Source: Muribaculaceae bacterium
Lineage (GTDB): Bacteria; Bacteroidota; Bacteroidia; Bacteroidales; Muribaculaceae
Assembly (NCBI GenBank): GCA_029060725.1
Contig: JAIDTL010000104.1
Span: forward strand, 1-64,000
Length of the DNA: 64,000 nucleotides
Direction: 5' to 3'
Shown here piece after piece: positions 1-8,494 of the stretch. The notes under the pieces were generated by a model, which searched no databases, was not told the DNA's origin, and worked only from the letters and a program-made list of their open reading frames with translations. Both the position numbers and the translations under genes were made by a program. Within the stretch, counting starts at the first letter, position 1. Each line of letters opens with the position of its first letter.

Positions 1-1
1 G

Positions 2-893
<892 letters not shown>

Positions 894-895
<2 letters not shown>

Positions 896-923
896 AAAAA
901 GCGCCTTGAAAGGCGCTTTTTTT
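894..923. terminator. Bidirectional intrinsic terminator between convergent ABC-F gene and recQ
   Basis: GCGCCTT (901-907) pairs with AAGGCGC (910-916). An A-run lies on the left (894-900) and a T-run on the right (917-923), so the hairpin can end transcription from both sides. It overlaps the recQ stop codon region. Confidence 0.85.
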
Positions 924-3102
924 AATTTCCCATATCAGAAAGAAATTTTATTCTTACGAGTCGGATTTCCTCTTCTGTATAGTCCTCACCCAAATCTTGT
1001 ATTGCTTCTTCAAGATTGTCTTCTTCTGTCTCTTGAAAATAATCTATTATATCTTCTTCCACTCCCTCTTCAAGCACATCTTTGAGGAAATAGTCTATAT
1101 TTATCTTGATTCCTGCTTCCACTATGGCTTCAAGTTCAGTCAAGAGTTCGTCAAAGTCAAGACCTTTCCCTTCAGCTAATTCGTCGAGCGCTATCTTTCG
1201 GTCTATTCCCGTGATAAGATACACTTTCAGCTTCGACTTGTTGGGCATCATCCTCACCTTGAAGTCTTCCGGACGGACAATGTCGTTTTCTTCTACGTAT
1301 TCCTTGATAGTTTTCAAGAAATCATCGCCAAATCTCTTGGCTTTCCCGGTTCCTACTCCCGGAATGAAAGACAACTCTTCCATTGTGATAGGATAAGTAG
1401 TGGCCATAGCCTCAAGAGATGGTTCTTGGAAAACGACGTAAGGTGGAACATCATTTTTCCTTGCAATCTTCTTCCGAAGGTCTAAAAGGATATTATAGAG
1501 CACCTCGTCAGCAGCCCCTGATCCGGCGACTTGCTGAGGGTCCGGCTCTTGATCAGAGAATTCAGAATCTTCTACAATCTTAAACTGAGGCGATGGATGC
1601 TTTAAATATTTTTTTCCTTTCGCTGTCACTTTAAGAATGCCATAATTCTCAATGTCTCTTGTGATGAAACCTGCTATTTCAGCCTGTCTGATTACGGCTG
1701 CCAGTATTCTGTCGTCAGTATTTGGCATACATCCAAACCATTCGATTTCATCATGACCATTCTCGCGGATCTCATCTGTAGCGCGTCCTATCATGACGCA
1801 TGTGATGTATTCCGACTTGTATTTTTCCTTAAGTGCGAGTGCCGTTTCCATCACGGCACATAGTTCTTCTGTAGCTTCCACTAATTTTTTGGGGTGTTTG
1901 CAATTGTCGCAGTTGCCGCAATTGTCATTTTCATAGTTTTCACCGAAATAATGCAGAAGTATTCGTCGACGGCAAACCGACGATTCGGCGTAGGCAGCTG
2001 TCTCTGCGAGAAGCTGACGCCCGATCTCCTGTTCGGCCGGGGTTTTGGAGAGCATAAGTTTGTCAAGTTTCTGAAGATCCTTTCTTGCGTAAAAAGCTAT
2101 ACACCTGCCTTCTCCACCATCGCGACCGGCTCTACCGGTCTCTTGATAATAACCTTCCAGACTTTTCGGTATATCATAGTGTATCACATACCTCACGTCA
2201 GGCTTGTCAATACCCATTCCAAAGGCGATTGTAGCCACGATGACATCTACTTCCTCATTTAAGAAAGCATCTTGGTTTTCACTTCTCACTGTCGCTTCCA
2301 TACCTGCATGGTATGGCAACGCCTTTACATTATTGACCTTCAGAAGCTCAGCCATTTCTTCCACTTTTTTTCTGCTCAGGCAATAGATTATGCCGCTTTT
2401 GCCTTTCTGTTGCTTCACATAGCGGATGATGTTGGCATCAATGTCTTTTGTCTTAGGTCTTACTTCATAATAAAGATTTTCTCTGTTGAAACTCGATTTA
2501 TATACTTTTGCCTCAAGCATCCCGAGATTCTTCTGGATATCATGCTGAACTTTTGGAGTGGCGGTAGCCGTCAGTGCAATCACAGGCCTATTTCCTACTC
2601 TCGAGATGATTGGGCGTATCTTCCTATATTCCGGGCGGAAGTCATGCCCCCATTCCGATATGCAATGAGCTTCATCCACTGCAAAGAATGAGATCTTGAC
2701 ACTACGCAAGAAATCTACATTATCTTCCTTTGTCAATGATTCCGGCGCTACATAAAGAAGCTTCGTGCGTCCCTCTGCAACGTCGTTCTTAACATTCTCA
2801 ATTGCCGCTTTTGATAATGTAGAATTTAGAAAATGTGCTACTCCATCATTTTCTGCAAAATTGCGTATGGCATCCACCTGATTCTTCATCAGTGCTATGA
2901 GAGGAGAGATAACTATTGCCGTCCCTTCCGACATCAATGCCGGAAGCTGATAACACAGAGACTTTCCACCCCCCGTAGGCATAAGCACAAAGACATCGTT
3001 GCCGTCAAGGAGCGACTCGATGATCTCTTGCTGCTGACCTTTGAAGGTGTCGAACCCAAAATGAAGTTTTAGGGCTGTTTTTAGGATTTCTGTCTCTGCC
3101 AT
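922..3102 (-). CDS. recQ: ATP-dependent DNA helicase RecQ
   Basis: A 3'-5' superfamily 2 DNA helicase for recombination and replication-fork repair. The 726 residues show Walker A in PTGGGKSLCYQ (about residues 42-52), the DEAH box in AVDEAHCISEWGHDFRPEYR, motif VI in QETGRAGRDG, a RecQ zinc-binding domain with CRRR and CGNCDNCKHP, a winged-helix region, and an HRDC-like domain (about 530-610). An acidic tail of about 110 residues makes it longer than the E. coli protein (about 609). The start is supported by a Bacteroidetes promoter just upstream. The gene is convergent with the ABC-F gene and shares its terminator. Confidence 0.96.
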   Translation of the reverse strand: MAETEILKTALKLHFGFDTFKGQQQEIIESLLDGNDVFVLMPTGGGKSLCYQLPALMSEGTAIVISPLIALMKNQVDAIRNFAENDGVAHFLNSTLSKAAIENVKNDVAEGRTKLLYVAPESLTKEDNVDFLRSVKISFFAVDEAHCISEWGHDFRPEYRKIRPIISRVGNRPVIALTATATPKVQHDIQKNLGMLEAKVYKSSFNRENLYYEVRPKTKDIDANIIRYVKQQKGKSGIIYCLSRKKVEEMAELLKVNNVKALPYHAGMEATVRSENQDAFLNEEVDVIVATIAFGMGIDKPDVRYVIHYDIPKSLEGYYQETGRAGRDGGEGRCIAFYARKDLQKLDKLMLSKTPAEQEIGRQLLAETAAYAESSVCRRRILLHYFGENYENDNCGNCDNCKHPKKLVEATEELCAVMETALALKEKYKSEYITCVMIGRATDEIRENGHDEIEWFGCMPNTDDRILAAVIRQAEIAGFITRDIENYGILKVTAKGKKYLKHPSPQFKIVEDSEFSDQEPDPQQVAGSGAADEVLYNILLDLRKKIARKNDVPPYVVFQEPSLEAMATTYPITMEELSFIPGVGTGKAKRFGDDFLKTIKEYVEENDIVRPEDFKVRMMPNKSKLKVYLITGIDRKIALDELAEGKGLDFDELLTELEAIVEAGIKINIDYFLKDVLEEGVEEDIIDYFQETEEDNLEEAIQDLGEDYTEEEIRLVRIKFLSDMGN

Positions 3103-3151
3103 TGTTGTTAAGGATTGAGGAGCGGTTGTGCCGCTTGGGTGGATAGATACA

Positions 3152-3182
3152 CAAAATTAATGATTTTTTTTGTAACTGCAAA
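3152..3182 (-). promoter_or_regulatory. Bacteroidetes-type promoter of recQ
   Basis: On the minus strand, TTTG (3182-3179), 19 bp, then TAATTTTG (3159-3152), matching TTTG-N19-21-TAnnTTTG. The leader to the recQ ATG is about 45 nt. Confidence 0.8.
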
Positions 3183-3216
3183 TATTTTTTTTTAAAATTA
3201 CGATATTTTTTTTCAT

Positions 3217-4149
3217 TTATTGCTGTTTTCCCTTAGGGAACATCTTCCGCATGCGCAATATTGCCTTATCTACAGGACCTGCACATATCACTATTGTCGT
3301 GGCAACAACTATCAGAGAGCCTCCTATAATATCTTGAACAGTTATCTGTTGACCCAACACAACGACACTCAATATCACTGCCGACACCGGCTCGAGAGCC
3401 CCCAATATGGCTGTCGGTGTAGATCCGATGAGCTGTATGGCTCTGGTGGTGAATCCAAGAGATATCATAGTCGGTATGACTGCCAATGCAAGAAGATTGA
3501 TCCATCCCCAACCCTTTTCAGGAACAGTCAAATCGCTTCCACATGCTATCATGATCACATATACCAGACTCCCCCATGCAAGAACATAGAAAAGTAACTT
3601 GGTAGTGGGAATATTTTTCACCCCTTTTGATACATTCACCATTACTATGTATAATGCGTAAGTCAGAGCTGACAGCATTACAAGCAGACATCCAAACAAA
3701 CTTAGCGACGTCTCACCCTGTGGCTTCATCAGCATCATAAGTCCTGCTCCCATGACGACAAGGCATATTACTGTAGAAATACTGAACTTCTCATGAAAGA
3801 ACATGATCATCATGACAGCTACCATCACCGGATAGACAAACAGCAATGTAGACGCTACTCCGGAGTTCATATAATTGTAACTCTCAAATAGCGTCAACGA
3901 CGACAAAGCCATCAGCACTCCCAATATCATTGTAGGCACTATCTCATCCTTTTTCAGAGAAAACGATTTCCCTCTTATAGCCATAATGGCGGCAAGAATA
4001 GGAAGTCCCATCAAATATCTAAAAAGAAGCACAGACACCGGATTCATGCCATCTCCATACAATGGCACGGCAAAAGCCGGATTCGTACCATAAGCCGCAG
4101 CAGCAAGCGCTGCAAGCGAATATCCCTTTATTTTCAATGCATAATTCAT
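3217..4149 (-). CDS. EamA-family (DMT superfamily) permease
   Basis: A predicted inner-membrane exporter or permease of 310 residues. About ten hydrophobic helices are arranged as two five-helix EamA repeats (roughly residues 12-145 and 155-290). It starts with a short basic segment followed by SLAALAAAAYGTNPAFAVPL, typical of the first DMT helix, and LGALEPVSAVILSVVVLG matches the second-repeat signature helix. Substrate unknown; relatives export amino acids, nucleosides or drugs. It lies 48 bp downstream of the AspT-like gene on the same strand, so the two may be cotranscribed. A second, unrelated-copy EamA protein lies at 7490-8404. Confidence 0.88.
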   Translation of the reverse strand: MNYALKIKGYSLAALAAAAYGTNPAFAVPLYGDGMNPVSVLLFRYLMGLPILAAIMAIRGKSFSLKKDEIVPTMILGVLMALSSLTLFESYNYMNSGVASTLLFVYPVMVAVMMIMFFHEKFSISTVICLVVMGAGLMMLMKPQGETSLSLFGCLLVMLSALTYALYIVMVNVSKGVKNIPTTKLLFYVLAWGSLVYVIMIACGSDLTVPEKGWGWINLLALAVIPTMISLGFTTRAIQLIGSTPTAILGALEPVSAVILSVVVLGQQITVQDIIGGSLIVVATTIVICAGPVDKAILRMRKMFPKGKQQ

Positions 4150-4197
4150 AACTCATAATAATTCTTCACAACTCCACAACCCCACAACTCCACAACC

Positions 4198-5898
4198 CTA
4201 AACCAATAGCGCCACGGCAATGCCACCGAATATTAGCACGAAGTTGCTGACTGCATACGTCACTGTATACCCCATTGCCGGCAAGGTACTGTCAAGGTTG
4301 TCTTGGATTGCACCAAGAGCCGCAACTGCATTTCGCCCACCGGCTACACATCCCAATGTCACTGCAATAGGAAAGCGGAATATATAGTGCCCGATGAATA
4401 TGGATATTATGAGTGGAAGAGTCGTGCATAACAGACCTATAAAGAAAAGACCTATACCTGCTTGCTGAAGACCTGAAATGAAGGTCGGGCCGGCAGCGAG
4501 ACCTACTATGGCTATGAATAGATTAAGACCTACATTATCAAGTACCCACACGACTGAAGATGGGATACGCCCCAAAGTCGGACGACGATTACGCAACCAC
4601 CCGAAGAAGAGTCCTGCAAGCAATGCGCCTCCACTTGTGGTAAGAGAAATTGGAACACCTTTGAAATGATAGCAAAGTGCCCCTATGAAGCAACCGATCG
4701 CCACACCAAAACTAAGGAAGGCTACATCTGTAGTCTCAGTCTTCCGGTCAGGATATCCAATCTCGCCTATTGCTTCTTCGACATCTTTTTGCAATCCTAC
4801 GAGTGTCAGCACATCTCCGGCTTCAAGCACAGTGCGGCTATGAAGAGGAATTTTTACGCCATCTCGAACAAGACTTTTCACCAAAACTCCACTCATGAAG
4901 TCTGATTTACGAAGTTCGCCGAATGTCATTCCGGTAGCTCCATGTTTAGAGACAGTCACAGGAAGATTTTCTGCTTCAAAGTTCAAAAGATCATGATCCA
5001 CTACTTCCTGACCAATAATTCCGGCTTCATTGACAACAGTCTCACGTCTTCCTCCTATAACTATGATATCACCTCGCCTTACCATTACATCAGGCTCAAC
5101 ATCAACTACTTCTCCTCCTACCCTAAGGCGTTCTACGAAGAGACGATGTCCGAGACCCGCCAGTGCTTCTTCAATCTCAGACACCGTACGCGGACGCTTG
5201 AAAAATATTGATTCTGCCTTATATGCACGGAATGACACGGGACGATTTGCGACTATCAGACCCGGTTGAGCGGAAAACTCTCCTTCTTCCATTTCAGCCT
5301 CAATTTCAGCTATCTGCTTCTTTGCCTTATCAAGTCCGCCACATAGTTTCGGACCAAGGTTTGCTACTATCCATGCAGCTCCGATAGTGCCAAATATATA
5401 AGTGACAGCGTATGCCGATGGAATCATTCCTATAAGGGATTTCTTTGTCTCTGCATCTATCTTCATTGAAGAAATCATATCCGAACCAACACCTATAGAT
5501 GCTGAAATAGTCTGCGAACCGGCAAATAGTCCTATGGCTGTTCCGGTATTATATCCCATCACTCGGGCAGCGACGATACATACAGCTATACAAATGATAC
5601 ATTCCACTACCGCAAAAAGCATCTGCTTTACTCCATCGCCCTTGAGCCCTCTGAAAAATTGAGGACCAACACGATAGCCTATGGCAAAAAGGAAGAGCAG
5701 AAAGCTCACTGTCTTCAATGGCTCTGCTATGGGAATGTCGAGTTGACCGATGAGGACACCTACAAGCAATGTGGCTGTCACCGGACCTAATGAAAAACTC
5801 TTTATCTTCAGATTTCCAAGCCAAAAACCAATGCCGAGCGTAAGGAATAGCGGTATGGTTGGATTATCCCGAAGAAGATCAATCAAAAAATTTATCAT
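4198..5898 (-). CDS. Putative transporter of the AspT/YidE/YbjL antiporter family with two RCK_C (TrkA_C) domains
   Basis: 566 residues, the usual length for the family. Two membrane blocks (about 1-175 and 385-566) carry the internal duplication of this family. They flank a cytosolic middle that holds two RCK_C-type domains, with motifs VDVEPDVMVRRGDIIVIGG and LEAGDVLTLVGL near residues 255 and 365. AspT is an aspartate:alanine exchanger; most relatives, including E. coli YidE and YbjL, have no proven substrate, so only transport of a small solute is inferred. It lies between pncB and the EamA gene on the same strand. No clear promoter could be placed in the 77-bp gap to pncB, which is filled with simple repeats. 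Confidence 0.88.
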   Translation of the reverse strand: MINFLIDLLRDNPTIPLFLTLGIGFWLGNLKIKSFSLGPVTATLLVGVLIGQLDIPIAEPLKTVSFLLFLFAIGYRVGPQFFRGLKGDGVKQMLFAVVECIICIAVCIVAARVMGYNTGTAIGLFAGSQTISASIGVGSDMISSMKIDAETKKSLIGMIPSAYAVTYIFGTIGAAWIVANLGPKLCGGLDKAKKQIAEIEAEMEEGEFSAQPGLIVANRPVSFRAYKAESIFFKRPRTVSEIEEALAGLGHRLFVERLRVGGEVVDVEPDVMVRRGDIIVIGGRRETVVNEAGIIGQEVVDHDLLNFEAENLPVTVSKHGATGMTFGELRKSDFMSGVLVKSLVRDGVKIPLHSRTVLEAGDVLTLVGLQKDVEEAIGEIGYPDRKTETTDVAFLSFGVAIGCFIGALCYHFKGVPISLTTSGGALLAGLFFGWLRNRRPTLGRIPSSVVWVLDNVGLNLFIAIVGLAAGPTFISGLQQAGIGLFFIGLLCTTLPLIISIFIGHYIFRFPIAVTLGCVAGGRNAVAALGAIQDNLDSTLPAMGYTVTYAVSNFVLIFGGIAVALLV

Positions 5899-5913
5899 AG
5901 AATGATTAAGAAC

Positions 5914-5981
5914 TAACCGTTTATAGTTTATAGTTTATCGTTAATCGTTTATCGTTGATAATTAATAGTTTATCGTTAATC
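5914..5981. repeat. Simple repeat of TTTATCGTTAATCG type
   Basis: An AT-rich tract of degenerate 7-10 bp units (TTTATAG, TTTATCG, TTAATCG) fills the gap between the AspT-like gene and pncB. Similar tracts occur at 21051-21093 and 25845-25894. Confidence 0.75.
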
Positions 5982-7178
5982 CAAATGTAACGCTTCACGG
6001 AATCGCTTAACAGTGGCTATATCGCCCGAATATTTGCCGTGGTCTTCGCTTAGCTTGCAAGTGTCGCAAAAGAAGGGCCAAGATTCCGTGATTTTGACTG
6101 CAAGCAACTTGATAACGATATTCATCGATTTCACACCCGGGAAATCATTGGTGAAATGTGTCCCTATTCCAAATGACGGGATGCACTTGTCGACAGCATA
6201 ACGCTGGATTTCTATTGCTTCATCTACATTCAGACCGTTGCTGAAGATAACCTGCTTAGTACGAGGGTCAATATTGAGACTCCGATATTTTTCTACTATC
6301 AAGCTAAGTTGCTCAAAGTTGTCGCCACTGTCCACACGCAATCCCTTGAACATGTTGGCGTAATCCTCGGAGAAATTCAGACTGAAGATTCGCCATCCGT
6401 ACGTGTCGTAGAGGAAGGTGCCTAAGGCTCCCCTATAGGTATTAGACCACACTTTCATCGCAAGATGATTAGCCATTTGCGGACCATACATACCGGCTAT
6501 GGCGCTTACCATCTCATGTGCCATTGTCCCGATAGGCATCACATCGTATTTCATGGCCAGATAGACGTTGCTTGTACCTACGAATCGCCCCTGATATTCT
6601 TTGGCTCGGTCACAATCTGCCATCGCACGAACCACTGTATCCTGTGCCTCAAAAGATGCGCGTCTACGAGTGCCCATATCGCTGAATGAGCATCCCGCCT
6701 CAAGAAGCCTTTCACCTTTCTTATATGTATAGGAGTAATATGCATCATAATCGAGGGATTCTGACTGCCCGGTCATAATATAATATAATTCTGAAATGAT
6801 GGCAAGTACCTTCACTTCAAGAAGTATGGTATCACTCCAATTTCCTTCAAATTCTATGCTGAGATGCCCTTCTTCATCCTGATCTACCTTCACCCAACTG
6901 CTGTCGTAGCGGAAACCTTTGAGGAAAGTGTAAAACCAATCCGGAATATAATAGCAACGGCGACGCATAAACGCCACTTCTTCATCAGTAATGACAAGAT
7001 TCTCGAGATACTTTATCTGCTGGCGCAGTTCATCAGCGAAACCTTCAGGATACACCGTTTTGTTTCTATCTATAAAGCGGTAGCGCACCTGAGTGCGTGG
7101 ATAGTTATCGATGACGGCACAACACATTGTGAACTTATAGAGGTCATCGTCCGTAAAATGGTTTATTATCTGGCGCAT
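5976..7178 (-). CDS. pncB: Nicotinate phosphoribosyltransferase
   Basis: Converts nicotinate, PRPP and ATP to nicotinate mononucleotide, the entry step of the Preiss-Handler NAD salvage route. With a start at 7178 the product is 400 residues, the usual PncB length, and begins MRQIINHFTDDDLYKFTM, the conserved N-terminus. The longer frame from 7208 adds ten residues with no family support. Phosphoribosyl-binding regions are visible (RVDSGDNFEQL and FGIGTHFTNDFPG) together with SNGLNVDEAI. Two ADP-ribosylglycohydrolases and a NUDIX protein elsewhere in the window also concern NAD-derived metabolites, but there is no operon link. Confidence 0.95.
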   Translation of the reverse strand: MRQIINHFTDDDLYKFTMCCAVIDNYPRTQVRYRFIDRNKTVYPEGFADELRQQIKYLENLVITDEEVAFMRRRCYYIPDWFYTFLKGFRYDSSWVKVDQDEEGHLSIEFEGNWSDTILLEVKVLAIISELYYIMTGQSESLDYDAYYSYTYKKGERLLEAGCSFSDMGTRRRASFEAQDTVVRAMADCDRAKEYQGRFVGTSNVYLAMKYDVMPIGTMAHEMVSAIAGMYGPQMANHLAMKVWSNTYRGALGTFLYDTYGWRIFSLNFSEDYANMFKGLRVDSGDNFEQLSLIVEKYRSLNIDPRTKQVIFSNGLNVDEAIEIQRYAVDKCIPSFGIGTHFTNDFPGVKSMNIVIKLLAVKITESWPFFCDTCKLSEDHGKYSGDIATVKRFREALHLD

Positions 7179-7281
7179 ACTTAAGATTAATTTAGAATTG
7201 AAAGCCAATTGACAATTTAAATTGAGGGAAGAATTTAGTAAGATGTTAAGTTTTATGTTCCGATTTTAGAAGCTGACTTAT

Positions 7282-7377
7282 CAGCTCGGAGAGCTGGCTT
7301 TATGCCCAAACCCCGGACTTCAGTCCGGGGCATTCCAGACAAAAACTCAATAGCCTCGGAGAGGCGCTTTATGATAT
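7282..7377. repeat. Composite hairpin module, copy 1
   Basis: This module occupies the 311-bp gap between pncB and the next gene. It has three hairpins in fixed order: CAGCTC-GGA-GAGCTG (7282-7296), CCCCGGAC-TTCA-GTCCGGGG (7311-7330), then GCCTC-GGA-GAGGC (7353-7365) followed by GCTTTATGATAT. The same module recurs at 20920-21014 and, decayed, at 28098-28232. The rest of the gap is AT-rich with nothing else recognised. Confidence 0.85.
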
Positions 7378-7489
7378 AGTCATTTTTTTGGCGCATTGAA
7401 CTGAACACCTTATCAAAATATTTACAAATCCTAACATATAAACCACCTAAAAGCAGAATAGTTTGATAATGTGGATGAAAATGCCATTC

Positions 7490-8404
7490 TTAAGACGATT
7501 TATTGACGAAATAGATGCCGATGAAGATGAGGGCTGTGGCTGCGACTTTGCCCCAACCGAAATCTCCTACTGACATCATAACGGCTACGATGGCGGCGAA
7601 GACAGGTTGCAGATAGCTGTAGGCGCTGACTACGGTCGGTCGCAGACTGCGCTGTGCCAACGGAATCATAAGATATCCGAAAAAGGTTGGAATCGTGATG
7701 ATAAATGCTAATCCTGCCCATACTTCCCAAGGCAAGGCTGAATAATCAACCTTCACCATATCTGGCAGACAGAATGGAACATACGTGAGAACGGAGATGA
7801 AAAACATCCATTTCATCAATACGTAAGGGGAATATTTCTTGATGATTCCTTCAAATCCAACATAATATATGGCTGCACATAGTTGTGCCCCTAAGCAAAG
7901 TAAATTGCCGAGTACTGGATTGACAGCTATCGCGCTCTCTGACGAACCGGATACAAGGATTATTACACCCGCCAATCCCATCAGCACTCCCCCCACCTTA
8001 AGCCACGTCATACGGAAATGAAGGAATATTGCTGCAAGAAGCATCGTAAGTACCGGAGTCAGCGAGCACATTACTGCGGAATCAACAGGATCCGTCAATC
8101 CAACACCTATAATATATAGACCTTGATTTGCACTTATGATCAAAGTTGCGCATAGTATCAGTTTCCAGATGTCTTTATGATCGATACGTTGTCTTGTCTC
8201 AAATGATTTGGGCAGTATACATGTAAATATTAGGAAAAGCAAAGCTCCCCCTGTTATTCTTATGCCGGAAAGGGCAAGTGACGTTATGACACCTGATAGA
8301 AGCACCATCTTCGATACCGGTGCTATCACTCCCCACCCTATGTTGGCGAGAAGGAGCGCAAGATGCGCAGTGCGCACATCGCGCCTATTGTCTGATTGTT
8401 TCAT
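7490..8404 (-). CDS. EamA-family (DMT superfamily) permease
   Basis: 304 residues with about ten transmembrane helices in two EamA repeats; the N-terminal LLANIGWGVIAPVSKMVLL is a typical first DMT helix. The second repeat contains LGAQLCAAIYYVGFEGII and the C-terminal half carries SAYSYLQPVFAAIVAV, the signature helix of the family. Substrate unknown. It is transcribed divergently from the alpha-galactosidase. Its likely -7 element (8416-8409) lies only four bases from the ATG, so the message may be leaderless. Confidence 0.88.
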   Translation of the reverse strand: MKQSDNRRDVRTAHLALLLANIGWGVIAPVSKMVLLSGVITSLALSGIRITGGALLFLIFTCILPKSFETRQRIDHKDIWKLILCATLIISANQGLYIIGVGLTDPVDSAVMCSLTPVLTMLLAAIFLHFRMTWLKVGGVLMGLAGVIILVSGSSESAIAVNPVLGNLLCLGAQLCAAIYYVGFEGIIKKYSPYVLMKWMFFISVLTYVPFCLPDMVKVDYSALPWEVWAGLAFIITIPTFFGYLMIPLAQRSLRPTVVSAYSYLQPVFAAIVAVMMSVGDFGWGKVAATALIFIGIYFVNKSS

Positions 8405-8408
8405 GGCG

Positions 8409-8416
8409 CAAAATTA
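8409..8416 (-). promoter_or_regulatory. Candidate -7 element of the EamA gene, implying a nearly leaderless transcript
   Basis: TAATTTTG on the minus strand, ending four bases before the start codon. No good TTTG -33 partner at the usual distance was found, so confidence is moderate. Confidence 0.45.
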
Positions 8417-8438
8417 CTATTTTTTTTCATAAAAATTA

Positions 8439-8468
8439 TTTGAATTTCAAAATAAAAATGTAACTTTG
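8439..8468 (+). promoter_or_regulatory. Bacteroidetes-type promoter of the alpha-galactosidase gene
   Basis: TTTG (8439-8442), 18 bp, TAACTTTG (8461-8468), about 26 bp ahead of the ATG. Confidence 0.75.
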
Positions 8469-8494
8469 CACCAAACTATCACCATCTATCTATT

